A DNA stretch of 64,000 bases from Gaiellasilicea sp963802765 (GTDB lineage: Bacteria > Actinomycetota > Thermoleophilia > Gaiellales > Gaiellaceae), in assembly GCA_963802765.1 (NCBI GenBank), contig CAWDJZ010000007.1, positions 62,001 to 126,000 on the forward strand, given 5' to 3'. Shown piece by piece: positions 1 through 8,405 of this stretch. The position numbers were made by a program, and so were the translations under genes. The notes below the pieces were generated by a model, which was not told the origin of the DNA, searched no databases, and saw only the letters and a program-made list of their open reading frames with translations. Numbering within the stretch: the stretch's first letter is position 1; each line of letters starts with the position of its first letter.

Positions 1-337
1 GCCGGCGTGTTCCGACAGTCGCTCGAGACACTCAGCGTCCCCTTCCGCTATCGCCCTTGTCCATCGGTCAATGACACGCCGGATTTCCTCCGATGGCTCC
101 ACGCGAATGAGTGTGCTTCAACAGATCGATAGAAGCAAACCAAGCGTGGGCGAGCGTGTTCTCATCCGACGCGGACTGTTCTGCCCCATGGATCCTTCCT
201 ATTCAGGGAGTAGCGGCCTGGCGTGGGCCAGCGCGCGGGAATGTCCGCCGATGGCCTACGCCGAACGATGATTTCTGTGCACCTGCTGAGTCTCTTAGGA
301 AAGCACTACTCCCACCGCGCAAATGAAGGAGCACGAG
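1..337. other. No recognisable gene
   Basis: I see no recognisable gene, RNA or repeat here. Short open frames exist on both strands but none resembles a known family. It could contain the end of a gene that starts outside the window. Confidence 0.5.
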
Positions 338-865
338 ATGACGAGCAACGCACGTGGAGGCGGCCGCATCCTAGGCAGCTTGGGATCAGCCGAGGAAAAG
401 GGCATCGTGCGCATGGAAGATCGCTTCGACACCGATATCGACGACGTCTGGTCGGCACTCACCGACCCCTCACGTCTGGCCCGCTGGTACGGCGAGGTCG
501 AGGGCGACCTGCGGCTCGGCGGCGAGTACCGCGCACGCCTTTACGCCAGCGGATGGGAAGGCAACGGGCGCGTAGAAGCGTGCGAGCCCCCGCAGCGGCT
601 GCTGGTGCGAATCAAGGACGAGCCGGACGAGCCGGACGAGCAGGACATCGAGGTCATGCTGACCGCCGAGGGCGACCAGACCATCGTGGTCTGGGAGGAA
701 CGGGGCATGCGCCTGGACCTGCTCTCCGAGTTCGGGGCCGGGGTGCAGCTCCATGTCGAAGATCTCGCCGACCACCTCGCCGGGCGTGAGCACCGCGACG
801 ACGCCAAGGCGCGATGGGACGAGCTACACCCTGCCTATCAAGACTTAGCGGCCAACCTCGGCTAA
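338..865 (+). CDS. SRPBCC/AHSA1-like ligand-binding domain protein
   Basis: A 175-residue soluble protein of the START/Bet v1 (SRPBCC) superfamily, AHSA1-like branch. Seen: after a short N-terminal extension there is the typical start of the fold (DRFDTDIDDVWSALTDPSRLARWY), then a glycine-rich strand (LGGEYRARL), a conserved W and the EVML/TIVVWEE strands. These proteins bind hydrophobic ligands; no substrate can be deduced. The ATG at 338 is preferred over the in-frame ATG at 323 because AAGGAG (326-331) lies 6 nt before it. It stands alone, with about 165 bp of empty sequence downstream. Confidence 0.8.
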   Translation: MTSNARGGGRILGSLGSAEEKGIVRMEDRFDTDIDDVWSALTDPSRLARWYGEVEGDLRLGGEYRARLYASGWEGNGRVEACEPPQRLLVRIKDEPDEPDEQDIEVMLTAEGDQTIVVWEERGMRLDLLSEFGAGVQLHVEDLADHLAGREHRDDAKARWDELHPAYQDLAANLG

Positions 866-1030
866 CGACACTAGGTGGGGGCAGATCCGACTGGTCAACC
901 GTCCTCTCGCCTTTTGACCAACGCCGTTCTGTCCTAACGCTCCACGCTGCTTAGGTGAACAAGTCCCGCCGAGTCAGGATCGAATCCAGGCTTGGAGCTC
1001 GCGGACGCCGGCGGCGGCTTCGGCGCCACG

Positions 1031-1198
1031 CTAGGTCAGCTCGAGCGTTCCGGCTGATCCGTTCGGCTGGGCGAACCCGTTGGCGATCAGCCAGGAGCGG
1101 AGCTCGCGAGGGTTGAGCGCGCCGTAGCCGGTGCCGGCGAGCTGGTCAGCGGTGAATGTTCGCGGCCACTCGGTGGCGTCGGCGCGAACGCTGTTCAC
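1031..1198 (-). CDS. Small hypothetical protein (55 aa)
   Basis: A 55-residue protein of unknown function with a compact sequence (ADQLAGTGYGALNPRELRSW). The open frame extends further upstream, but GTG at 1198 is the likely start because TAGACT lies exactly 7 nt before it, the leaderless start signal seen at many genes in this window. It is divergent from the pterin dehydratase-like gene at 1276, so both may fire from the same 80-bp gap. I do not recognise the family. Confidence 0.5.
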   Translation of the reverse strand: MNSVRADATEWPRTFTADQLAGTGYGALNPRELRSWLIANGFAQPNGSAGTLELT

Positions 1199-1205
1199 CA
1201 ATCCG

Positions 1206-1211
1206 AGTCTA
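1206..1211 (-). promoter_or_regulatory. -10 box TAGACT, leaderless start of 55-aa gene
   Basis: TAGACT on the minus strand, followed by 7 nt and GTG (1198). The same box and spacing precede purB and purM. Confidence 0.5.
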
Positions 1212-1275
1212 CGAGTGAGTTGGCGAGGCCGCGAGCTCGGGCGCTGCGGCTGAATCAGAGCTAGGGTCCCCGTGT

Positions 1276-1983
1276 ATGGACATGCTGAAGGGCGAACAGA
1301 TCGCCGAGGCCAACCTGACCGACTGGCGCAAGCTCGCCCAGGGACTGCACGCCCGGTACGTGGTCGACGACTTCGGCGCCGGCGCACGGTTCGTCGCCGC
1401 GGTGGGCGAGGCGGGCGACGCGCTCGGCCACCACCCGCGCGTGTCGATCGGCAATGGGTACGTCGACCTCAAGCTGGTCAGCGACGACGCCATCTACCGC
1501 GACGACGAGGGCACCGAACACGTCGTCGAATGGGTGACCCAGCAGGACGTCGACCTCGCGCGACGGATCACCGAGATCGCCGTTGACCACAAGGTCGACG
1601 CCGACCCGGCCTCGGTCAGCGACATCGAGCTCGGCCTCGACACGGCGCACTCTGCGACCATCGCCCCGGTGTGGGCCGTCCTGCTGACCGGAAGCGCTGA
1701 TGCCCAGGGCCGCGGAACCCCCAGCGACGAAATCCGAGACGCCACGGCACGGGTACCGAATCTGTGGTTCGGGGACGCCGACGAGCACGAGACCCCGCGT
1801 CAGCGGTTCCACATCGAGGTCTATGTGGCGCCCGAAGTGGCCGAGCAACGGATCGCCGCCGCCGTCGCCGCGGGTGGGGCCGTAGTCGATGACAGCAACG
1901 CGCCCTCGCTCACCGTGATCGCCGACCAGGACGGCAACAAGGGAATCGTCTGCGTCGACGTGTCCGCTGCGAAGAAAAATTGA
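1276..1983 (+). CDS. 4a-hydroxytetrahydrobiopterin dehydratase-like domain fused to VOC-like domain
   Basis: A 235-residue two-domain protein. Residues 1-100 look like pterin-4a-carbinolamine dehydratase, with the family signature GHHPRV at 51-56 followed by GYVDLKL; in known enzymes these histidines dehydrate 4a-hydroxytetrahydropterin during tetrahydrobiopterin recycling. Residues about 125-232 (APVWAVLLTGS, LWFGDADE, FHIEVYV, IVCVDVS) look like a glyoxalase/VOC-type domain. No pterin-dependent hydroxylase is nearby, so the substrate is open. TAGGGT at 1262-1267 lies 8 nt before the ATG, consistent with leaderless expression. Confidence 0.75.
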   Translation: MDMLKGEQIAEANLTDWRKLAQGLHARYVVDDFGAGARFVAAVGEAGDALGHHPRVSIGNGYVDLKLVSDDAIYRDDEGTEHVVEWVTQQDVDLARRITEIAVDHKVDADPASVSDIELGLDTAHSATIAPVWAVLLTGSADAQGRGTPSDEIRDATARVPNLWFGDADEHETPRQRFHIEVYVAPEVAEQRIAAAVAAGGAVVDDSNAPSLTVIADQDGNKGIVCVDVSAAKKN

Positions 1984-2172
1984 AACGCCGACTCGGTTGA
2001 CCCGCGGTCGCGGCCCAAGTCGACCACCTCGCACAAGCTGACACTCTGACGTGACCGACTCGCGACACATCGGCATGAGCGTGCGTCCTCCGTCCCAGCC
2101 GGAGGGTAGCTCTCGATCCTTGGGTGAGCAGGCACCCCGGACACCCCGCACCGCGCTGCGCAAAAACGGTGT

Positions 2173-2622
2173 CTAGGGGCTGTCGCGTAGCTCGAAGAGC
2201 AGCTCTTCGACGTCGTTCTTTTGCGAGCCGACGTGGACGAACCCGCACTTCTCGAGCACGCGGATCGAGGCGACGTTGCTCGTCGCGACCCACGCGTGCA
2301 GCGGTCGCTGGGTCACCTCGCCGGTGAGCTCCTGAAGCGCACGTGTCGCAAGGCCCTTGCCCCAGAACTCCCGTCCGATCCAGTAGCCGACGAGACGCCG
2401 CCCCTCCTGCTCCCAGCACCCGACGTTGCCGGCCACCTCGCCCTCGTAGACGATCGTCTTCTTCGTCAGCGAGTCGTCGGCAAGGAGCCGCCGCCAGTGC
2501 GCGTCGAAGGCCTCGCGGTCGCGGGCCGGGAAGGCCGCCATCCGGTTCGCCTCGGGCTCGCGCTGGTGCTCGAAGAACGCGTCGAGGTCGCTGTCGACCA
2601 CTTCCCGCAGAACACCGTCCAC
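2173..2622 (-). CDS. GNAT family N-acetyltransferase (RimJ/RimL-like)
   Basis: A 149-residue acetyltransferase. Seen: the acetyl-CoA-binding motif region (GYWIGREFWGKGLATRAL, about residues 78-95) and the late motif (ATSNVASIRVLEKCGF) typical of RimJ/RimL-type GNAT enzymes that acetylate amino groups of proteins or small molecules. The substrate is unknown. It starts at GTG 2622, with TAGTGT at 2635-2630 and a 7-nt gap, the window's leaderless pattern. Confidence 0.85.
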   Translation of the reverse strand: MDGVLREVVDSDLDAFFEHQREPEANRMAAFPARDREAFDAHWRRLLADDSLTKKTIVYEGEVAGNVGCWEQEGRRLVGYWIGREFWGKGLATRALQELTGEVTQRPLHAWVATSNVASIRVLEKCGFVHVGSQKNDVEELLFELRDSP

Positions 2623-2642
2623 CCCGAGGACACTATCGGCGT

Positions 2643-2912
2643 CTATGGGCCGATCGGCCTATTGGCGGCAGGACTCCGCCTTTCCGGACTTTGCGAGTCG
2701 AGCCCTTCGCGCTGCCGCCACTGGTGCTCGTTCATCAGCACGCCGCGCAGCTCGGAGAGCCCGTCCGGCGGGTCGTCGAGCGCGGCGAGGATGATCGCCC
2801 TCTCGTTCATCTCGAGGCCGAGCAGCTTCACCTCGTCACGCAGGGCCCGCTCGAGCCGGCCGGCGAGCTTGTCGCCGCCGGTCGCTCGGACGATGCCTGC
2901 GAGCTCCGTCAC
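2643..2912 (-). CDS. Hypothetical protein (89 aa)
   Basis: An 89-residue acidic, helical-looking protein (LERALRDEVKLLGLEMNERAI, DPPDGLSELRGVLMNEHQW). No membrane segment and no known motif are visible. The GTG at 2912 is the first start after an in-frame TGA. It reads toward the GNAT gene with about 20 bp between them, so the two could be co-transcribed. Function unknown. Confidence 0.45.
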   Translation of the reverse strand: MTELAGIVRATGGDKLAGRLERALRDEVKLLGLEMNERAIILAALDDPPDGLSELRGVLMNEHQWRQREGLDSQSPERRSPAANRPIGP

Positions 2913-2973
2913 CGAGTCCGATGGACACGAATACGCCGGCGAGCATCACCGGGCGAGCATACGGAGCGCCGCG

Positions 2974-3387
2974 CTACATCCCAATGAACGACCCATCGAA
3001 GGCGGGGAGTACGACCACGAGAAAGAAGAGCAGCCATGCGGTTCCGAGGTAGCCCAGGATGAGGCCTGCTATCGCAAACGCGGACGCTTCTGTCTGCAAT
3101 TCGCGGTCAGCGAGCTGGTACCTCGTGATGTGCCCGAATACCACCGCGAGCGGTGACGTGATGCCAAACGCGAAAACGAGGAAGGGTTCGTAGACCACAG
3201 CCCACACAGCCAGAAGCGGCGCCATTCCAAACGCGAGCGAGGCCACTGCACATGGCGCCCCCTGCGTTGTGTCTGACGGTTTCCTGTTGCTGGTGCAATC
3301 CACTGTCACCGTACTCGGAGTGGCAACAGCGACAAACGCAGCCGAGGTCTTGAGCCGACGCCAGACCGGGCGTATCGTCGCAACCAT
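2974..3387 (-). CDS. Small membrane protein, DUF4190-like
   Basis: A 137-residue protein with hydrophobic segments at about residues 46-80 and 102-130 separated by GHITRYQL. This fits DUF4190-type membrane proteins (first helix, G-H-I-A/T-x motif, second helix with AIAGLILGYLG). The first 40 residues are polar, and a start further in is possible. Such proteins have no established function. It lies upstream of, and on the same strand as, the preceding hypothetical genes. Confidence 0.6.
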   Translation of the reverse strand: MVATIRPVWRRLKTSAAFVAVATPSTVTVDCTSNRKPSDTTQGAPCAVASLAFGMAPLLAVWAVVYEPFLVFAFGITSPLAVVFGHITRYQLADRELQTEASAFAIAGLILGYLGTAWLLFFLVVVLPAFDGSFIGM

Positions 3388-3512
3388 GGGCGGGCTCTTC
3401 GACCTCGGGGCGGAAACCTACCCTGAGAGTGCTCCTTTCTGGTGCCGACGCTGCCCTTGAGCGCGCTCCTCGTGATGCACCGGTGATGCACAGAGAGACC
3501 TCCTGAAGTGGG

Positions 3513-3532
3513 AAAACCCCGCATTTGCGGGG
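3513..3532 (-). terminator. Rho-independent terminator of rnpB
   Basis: CCCCGCA / TGCGGGG arms (3517-3523 and 3526-3532) with a 2-nt loop. On the minus strand the hairpin is followed by TTTT, just beyond the 3' end of RNase P RNA. Confidence 0.75.
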
Positions 3533-3542
3533 CTTTCCTTTA

Positions 3543-3875
<333 letters not shown>

Positions 3876-3892
<17 letters not shown>

Positions 3893-4607
3893 GGAATTCT
3901 AGCCCGGAAACGGGCTCTCCGATGTCCGCGAGCTCGTACGTGACCTCGATCGCGCGGGCCGGCAGCGCGGCGGTCGGCTCCTGCTCGATCCGGTACGCGA
4001 TCCGGCGCGGCTCGCCATCGTCGCCGATCCAGAGCTCCATCGGCAGCGTCGTGTCGACCGGGCCCGCCACGGGCGCTCCCGCTCGACTCGCCGCACGCGC
4101 GTCGACCGTGAAGCCGACGTGATCGTCGCCGAGCTCGCGGACGTCCGTTCCGAGCTCGAGCAGCTCGACGAGGGCCTCCGGCTCGTCCGGATAGCGGCCG
4201 ATCAGCCCGCCGTTCTTGCGGGCGTCATCCCGTGTCATCTGCCGGGCCTCGCCGCCGATCTCCGCTTCGAAGCGCGAGCGGTTCCAGCGCAGCGTGACCG
4301 GGTCGTCGAGGCTCGGCTCGGAGCCCGAGTCTGGCAGGCCGAGGTCGAGCTCGACCGTGGCGCGACCGCGGCCTTGCTCGAGGTCGACGGAGCCGGCCGC
4401 CTCCATGAAGGTCTCCTCGTCGTCGGGCCGGTCGGCGCGAGTGCGCACGAACGTCGACTCGAACGAGAAGGTGGCCTGCTCGCGCAGGCGGTCGGCCGCC
4501 TGCGCAAGCAGTTCTGTCGGCGAGGCGTTCGGCGACGCCTCGTCCTCGCCGCCGGCACAGCCAGCGAGCGCGACCGCGGCCAGCGCGGCCGCCGCGAGCA
4601 ACCTCAT
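3876..4607 (-). CDS. Secreted lipoprotein (LppX/LprG-like fold possible)
   Basis: A 243-residue putative lipoprotein. Seen: MRLLAAAALAAVALAGC at the N-terminus is a signal peptide with lipobox L-A-G-C, so the protein should be lipid-anchored at Cys17 outside the membrane. The rest is acidic with alternating strands and repeated phrases such as FSFESTFVRTR, GSVDLEQGRGRATVELDL and PMELWIGDDG. This recalls LprG/LolA-like lipoproteins that bind lipids, but that is only a fold-level guess. ATG 4607 overlaps the stop of the zinc-ribbon gene by ATGA, so translation is coupled to it. Its stop lies inside the 5' end of rnpB. Confidence 0.75.
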
Positions 4608-4807
4608 CCGGTCGAGCGTTCGCTTTCGGAGAGGGCGAACGCGGTCTCGTGACCGTCGCCGAGGCAAGAGCCGCATTCCGGACAGGCGATCAGGCCGCGG
4701 CGCGCGTGCAGGACGAACTCGCCGCAAACGAGGCACTCGAGACTCGCTCCGCGCACGAGCGCGGTCAGCTCCTGGTCGAGCGTGCGGTTGAGAAACACCA
4801 CGCCCAT
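4604..4807 (-). CDS. Small zinc-ribbon protein
   Basis: A 67-residue protein with two knuckles, CLVC and CPEC, about 17 residues apart, suggesting one structural zinc site. Function unknown. Its ATG shares the A of the lexA TGA (TGATG) and its own stop overlaps the lipoprotein start (ATGA), so lexA, zinc ribbon and lipoprotein form one tightly coupled operon and may all be SOS-responsive. Confidence 0.65.
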   Translation of the reverse strand: MGVVFLNRTLDQELTALVRGASLECLVCGEFVLHARRGLIACPECGSCLGDGHETAFALSESERSTG

Positions 4808-5439
4808 CAGAGAGTCCGGAACACCCCGGTCACTCGCCCGAGGATCTGGACGTGGTCGGCGTAGATCGGCTCGAGCGCATCGTTTTCAGGCTGCAGCCGG
4901 ACGCGGCCGCCTTCGCGGTAGAAGGTCTTCACGGTCGCCTCGTCGGCCGACTCGTCGTCTCCGGCCAGGGCGACGACGATGTCGCCGTCGCGGGCGTCCT
5001 GCCGGCGTTGTACGACGAGGACGTCGCCGTCGAGGATGCCCGCGTTCACCATCGAGTCGCCCTTGACTCGGAGGAGGAAGTCGGCGTTCCGGCCGAGGGG
5101 CTCCGGGACCGCGAGCTCGTCCTCGACGTTCTGTTCGGCGAGGAGTGGGCCGCCCGCCGCGATCTGGCCGAGCAGCGGCAGCTTCTGCTGCTCCGTCTCG
5201 CGCGCGGGCTCGTCGGCCCGCGACTCGCGCCGGTGGCCGATGAGCTCGAGCGCGCGCGGCTTCGTCGGGTCGCGCCGCAGCAGGCCGGCACGTTCCAGGT
5301 TCGCGAGGTGGGCGTGCACGGTCGAGGGCGAGGCCAGGCCGACCGCCTCGCCGATCTCACGCACGGTGGGCGGATAGCCGTGCCGGTCGACGTACCCGAC
5401 GAGGAACTGCCAGATCTCCTGTTGCCGTGCCGTGAGCAT
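4807..5439 (-). CDS. lexA: LexA SOS repressor
   Basis: A 210-residue repressor/autoprotease of the DNA-damage response. Residues 1-65 form the winged-helix domain (GYPPTVREIGEAVGLASPSTVHAHL). The linker carries the self-cleavage bond Ala95-Gly96 (QIAAGGP), and the S24 protease domain has Ser129 (GDSM) and Lys171 (TVKTF). The start was set at ATG 5439, which has GGAGG 5 nt upstream and gives the usual LexA N-terminus. An in-frame ATG at 5469 lies inside the SOS box and is rejected. The SOS box at 5463-5476 implies autoregulation. Confidence 0.95.
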   Translation of the reverse strand: MLTARQQEIWQFLVGYVDRHGYPPTVREIGEAVGLASPSTVHAHLANLERAGLLRRDPTKPRALELIGHRRESRADEPARETEQQKLPLLGQIAAGGPLLAEQNVEDELAVPEPLGRNADFLLRVKGDSMVNAGILDGDVLVVQRRQDARDGDIVVALAGDDESADEATVKTFYREGGRVRLQPENDALEPIYADHVQILGRVTGVFRTL

Positions 5440-5462
5440 TGCGCCCTCCGGGGTGGAAGTGT

Positions 5463-5476
5463 CGAACATGTGTTCG
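5463..5476. promoter_or_regulatory. SOS box (LexA operator)
   Basis: CGAACATGTGTTCG is a perfect match to the Gram-positive/actinobacterial LexA site CGAAC-N4-GTTCG. It lies 24 bp upstream of the chosen lexA start. Confidence 0.93.
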
Positions 5477-5520
5477 CTCTGAAGCCTAGAGATCCTTCCG
5501 GACGGCGTCAAGGAACGCCA

Positions 5521-5544
5521 AAGGCGGGCACGTCGGCCCGCCTT
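5521..5544 (-). terminator. Hairpin terminator after tRNA-Leu
   Basis: AAGGCGGGC and GCCCGCCTT arms (9 bp) with a 6-nt loop, directly downstream of the minus-strand tRNA-Leu. The following T-tract is weak. Confidence 0.55.
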
Positions 5545-5553
5545 CTCGTTCCA

Positions 5554-5638
5554 TGCGCTGGAGAGGACTTGAACCTCCACGACCGCAATGGCCACCAGGC
5601 CCTCAACCTGGCGCGTCTACCAATTCCGCCACCAGCGC
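5554..5638 (-). tRNA. tRNA-Leu (GAG)
   Basis: An 85-nt class II tRNA. Acceptor strands GCGCTGG (5638-5632) and CCAGCGC (5561-5555) pair perfectly. The anticodon stem is CCAGG/CCTGG with loop TTGAGGG, giving anticodon GAG (reads CUC/CUU), and a long variable arm precedes GGTTCAAGTCC. CCA is not encoded. It lies between secG and lexA on the same strand. Confidence 0.95.
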
Positions 5639-5665
5639 GGGGAGAAAACAGTGTAGCCGCGGTCG

Positions 5666-5890
5666 TCAGTCGACGAGCAGCCGGTAGAGCAGCACGCTGT
5701 TCAAGAAGAAGATCGTCGCCACGACGACCGTCAGCCGCGTCAGGTTCCGCTCGACGATGTGCGTGCCGCCCTGCGAGGCCGGCGTGAAGCCCATGCCGCC
5801 CATGCCCGTGTCACGGCCGGAGTGCATCAGGATCAGCGCGAGCAGCGCGACCGAGACGAGTACCTGGAAGACGGCTGAGACCTGCACCAT
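5666..5890 (-). CDS. secG: Preprotein translocase subunit SecG
   Basis: A 74-residue membrane protein of the SecYEG translocon. Seen: two hydrophobic helices (FQVLVSVALLALILM and LTVVVATIFFLNSVLLYRL) with the family's Gly-rich linker (GMGGMGFTPASQGG) between them. Length and topology match SecG. A tRNA-Leu follows 27 bp downstream on the same strand. Confidence 0.9.
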   Translation of the reverse strand: MVQVSAVFQVLVSVALLALILMHSGRDTGMGGMGFTPASQGGTHIVERNLTRLTVVVATIFFLNSVLLYRLLVD

Positions 5891-6089
5891 CGCGGGGGCC
5901 AGGGTAGCAGCGGCCCCCGGCCGGCTGTGCCTCCCGGCCGGCGGAGCCGGCCTCCGGCCCAGCCTCGCGCCGCTCGCGGCGCTCCAGCCGGCGGCCCGTA
6001 CCGCCGTACTGTTCCACCGGCCTACGCACCGCGAGCGGCGCGCCGGGAACCGCTGCTGCGCAGCGACGATGAGCGGTTACGCTCTCGCC

Positions 6090-6326
6090 GTGAGCGAGCC
6101 GACGGACGAGGCACGGGCGAAGATCCAGCGGCTGCTCGTGACCGGCGACAACCGGCTGAAGCAGGGGGTCGCGCCGGAGAAGGCGCGCGAGAGCTACGAG
6201 CAAGCGCTCGCGGCCGCACGCGAGGCCGGGCTCGAGGACTCCGTCCGGCCGCTGGTGGAGCTCAGGCTCGCCGACCTCGAACGGCTCGCTCGAGAATCGC
6301 CTCGATCCGGGCCGCCTGACGCCTGA
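6090..6326 (+). CDS. Hypothetical protein, TPR-like helical (78 aa)
   Basis: A 78-residue helical protein (AREKIQ-type pairs: KIQRLLVTGDNRLKQG, ARESYEQALAAAREAGLED) that looks like one or two tetratricopeptide-type helix pairs. Function unknown. GTG at 6090 is chosen over the in-frame ATG 6069 because TACGCT (6078-6083) lies 6 nt before it, the leaderless pattern. Its last 65 bp overlap the convergent glycosyltransferase gene. Confidence 0.6.
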   Translation: MSEPTDEARAKIQRLLVTGDNRLKQGVAPEKARESYEQALAAAREAGLEDSVRPLVELRLADLERLARESPRSGPPDA

Positions 6327-7281
6327 CATCGTGCGCCTCGGCCGCGGCCCGGGCGGCCTCGTTCGGCACCGGCAGCGCCGCCGTCTCGCGTAACGCCTCG
6401 ACGAGCGCGTCCTCGTCCTCGGGATCGACGAGCACGCCGGCCTCGACCGGGACGAACTCCGGCTGCCCGCCGACGCGCGTGCCGACGACGCTGCGTGCGG
6501 ACGCGAGCGCCTCGAGCACGGCCTGCCCGAAGGGCTCGACGAGGCTCGGCTGGCAAAGCACGTCCGCGCCCGCGAGGTACCCGGGCACATCGTCGTGGCG
6601 GACGTAGCCCGTGACGGTGACGCCCATGCGACCCTCGAGCTGCGCCCGGAGTGGGCCGTCGCCCACGAACGTGAGCGTTCCTTGGCCCAGCCTCGTGAAG
6701 GCAGCGGCGAGACGGACGACGTTCTTCCGCTCGATCAGCGAGCCGACGCAGAGGAAGGCAGGCCGGGTCCCGGCCGTGCGCGCGAGTGGATGGAAGCGCT
6801 CGAGGTCGACGCCGCAGTCGACGACCTCGACCTTGCCGTCCGCGCCCGGAACGGCCCGCTCGAGCTCGCTCCGCAGCCACCCGGAGACGGCGATCACCGC
6901 CGCGGCGCCGCGGACGACGAGTCTGGTCGGCGGACGGACGAACGGGTACTGCGTCAGGTTCGCGACGTCCTGTCCGTGGGCCGTGACGACGAGCGGGGCG
7001 CGGGTTGCGCGGGCGGCGAGCAGCCCGCCGAGGCCGGTGGGGAAGAGGAAGTGGGCGTAGACGACGTCGGGCCGGAAGCGGCGGGCCGCGCGGACCGCCC
7101 GGGCGGCGAGTCCCGCGTGCCGGAGCTTCGACCCGCCGCGTCGGTCGACCACGACCCGCTCGAGCACGTGCCCGCGCTCGACGAGCGCTCGCTCGAGGCC
7201 CTGCACGAAGACGCCGAAGTCCGGCGCTGCGTCCGACGGGTACATCTGCGAGACGAGCAGGATTCGCACGGGGGCCATCAT
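6262..7281 (-). CDS. Glycosyltransferase family 4 (GT-B)
   Basis: A 339-residue GT-B glycosyltransferase. Seen: the N-terminal acceptor domain with a GVFVQGLERALVERGH loop, HGQD and AVSGWLR near the domain border, and the C-terminal nucleotide-sugar domain with FLCVGSLIERKNV, FVGDGPLR and the EPFGQAVLEALA motif (E-x7-E) typical of GT4. It probably transfers a sugar from a nucleotide donor onto a cell-envelope or exopolysaccharide acceptor; donor and acceptor are unknown. It is divergent from the ABC transporter at 7295 with only 13 bp between, and convergent with the small gene at 6090. Confidence 0.88.
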   Translation of the reverse strand: MMAPVRILLVSQMYPSDAAPDFGVFVQGLERALVERGHVLERVVVDRRGGSKLRHAGLAARAVRAARRFRPDVVYAHFLFPTGLGGLLAARATRAPLVVTAHGQDVANLTQYPFVRPPTRLVVRGAAAVIAVSGWLRSELERAVPGADGKVEVVDCGVDLERFHPLARTAGTRPAFLCVGSLIERKNVVRLAAAFTRLGQGTLTFVGDGPLRAQLEGRMGVTVTGYVRHDDVPGYLAGADVLCQPSLVEPFGQAVLEALASARSVVGTRVGGQPEFVPVEAGVLVDPEDEDALVEALRETAALPVPNEAARAAAEAHDVRRQAARIEAILERAVRGRRA

Positions 7282-7294
7282 CTAGGTTCAGGGT

Positions 7295-8275
7295 GTGTCG
7301 GAGCCCGCCGTCCGCGTCGACGAGCTGAACAAGACGTTCCTCGTCCCCGAGCGGGACGCTGGGCTTCGTGCGGCGATGCGCAGCCTCCTGCGGCGGAAGC
7401 ACCGCGAGGTCCGGGCCGTCGACGCGATCTCGTTCGAGATCGGCCAGGGCGAGATCGTCGGCTTCCTCGGTCCGAACGGCGCCGGCAAGACGACGACGCT
7501 GAAGATGCTCTCGGGCCTCCTCTACCCGACCACGGGCGATGCCCACGTTCTCGGCCATGTCCCCTCGAAACGGGAGCGTGAGTTCCTGCGCCGGATCACG
7601 CTCGTGATGGGGAACCGCAACCAGCTCCAGTGGGATCTGCCAGCGCTCGATTCCTACGAGCTCAACCGCGCCATCTACCGCCTGCCGCGGCCTGACTTCG
7701 TCGCTCTGCGCGACGAGCTGATCGAGCTGCTCGACGTGGGCGACCTCGTCCGCAAGCCGGTGCGGAACCTCTCGCTCGGCGAGCGGATGAAGGTCGAGAT
7801 CGTCGGCTCGCTCCTGCACAGGCCGCAGGTTCTCTTCCTCGACGAGCCGACGATCGGGCTCGATATCACGATGCAGAAGCGGATCCGCGGTTTCATTGCC
7901 GAGTACAACCGCCGGCACGGAGCGACCGTCCTGCTGACGAGCCACTACATGGCCGACGTGGAGGCCCTCTGCAGGCGCGTGATCGTCATCCACCACGGCC
8001 GGATCCTCTTCGACGGCCCGCTCGCGCGGCTCGGCGACCGCTTCGCGGCCTGGAAGACGATCGACGTGGAGCTCGAGGACGGCGTCGCCGACCTCTCCGG
8101 CTACGGCGAGGTCGTCGAGGCGGACGAGGGCCGGGTCAAGCTACGCGTGGCGCGGGGTGAGACGGCTCGGATCACCGCCCGGCTGCTCGCCGAGCAGGAG
8201 GTCATCGACCTGACCGTCGAGGACCCGCCGATCGAGGACGTGATCGAGATGGTCTTCGCACAGGAGAAGCAATGA
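7295..8275 (+). CDS. ABC-2 type exporter, ATP-binding subunit
   Basis: A 326-residue ATPase. Seen: Walker A GPNGAGKTT (about residues 61-69), the signature LSLGERMK, Walker B VLFLDEPTIGLD and the switch histidine in LLTSHYM. A C-terminal extension of about 80 residues follows the ATPase core. The two downstream genes are the membrane partners, so this is a three-gene ABC-2 exporter of the COG4586/4587/3694 type. Its substrate is unknown. It starts with GTG. Confidence 0.92.
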   Translation: MSEPAVRVDELNKTFLVPERDAGLRAAMRSLLRRKHREVRAVDAISFEIGQGEIVGFLGPNGAGKTTTLKMLSGLLYPTTGDAHVLGHVPSKREREFLRRITLVMGNRNQLQWDLPALDSYELNRAIYRLPRPDFVALRDELIELLDVGDLVRKPVRNLSLGERMKVEIVGSLLHRPQVLFLDEPTIGLDITMQKRIRGFIAEYNRRHGATVLLTSHYMADVEALCRRVIVIHHGRILFDGPLARLGDRFAAWKTIDVELEDGVADLSGYGEVVEADEGRVKLRVARGETARITARLLAEQEVIDLTVEDPPIEDVIEMVFAQEKQ

Positions 8276-8300
8276 GCGTCGCTCGCCTTCGGCTCGCTCC

Positions 8301-8327
8301 CGTGGGGGAAACCATGTTTCCCCCACG
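8301..8327. repeat. Palindromic GTGGGGG hairpin, copy 1
   Basis: A perfect 11-bp inverted repeat (CGTGGGGGAAA / TTTCCCCCACG) with a 5-nt loop, in the gap between the ABC ATPase and the first permease. Copies 2 (8346) and 3 (22922) share the GTGGGGG base but differ in the inner arm with compensating changes. Confidence 0.7.
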
Positions 8328-8345
8328 AGCCCCCTTCTTCTGCCT

Positions 8346-8373
8346 TGTGGGGGAACTTCCAAGTTCCCCCACA
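8346..8373. repeat. Palindromic GTGGGGG hairpin, copy 2
   Basis: A perfect 13-bp inverted repeat (TGTGGGGGAACTT / AAGTTCCCCCACA) with a 2-nt loop, 18 bp after copy 1. The pair may tune mRNA stability or expression between ATPase and permeases. Confidence 0.7.
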
Positions 8374-8405
8374 CCCCCTAAAGCTCACGCGCCGGAGATC
8401 GGCGC

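Noticed and set aside
5440..5469. lexA start at ATG 5469
   Set aside because: This ATG lies inside the SOS box and has no ribosome site; ATG 5439 has GGAGG and gives the normal LexA N-terminus.
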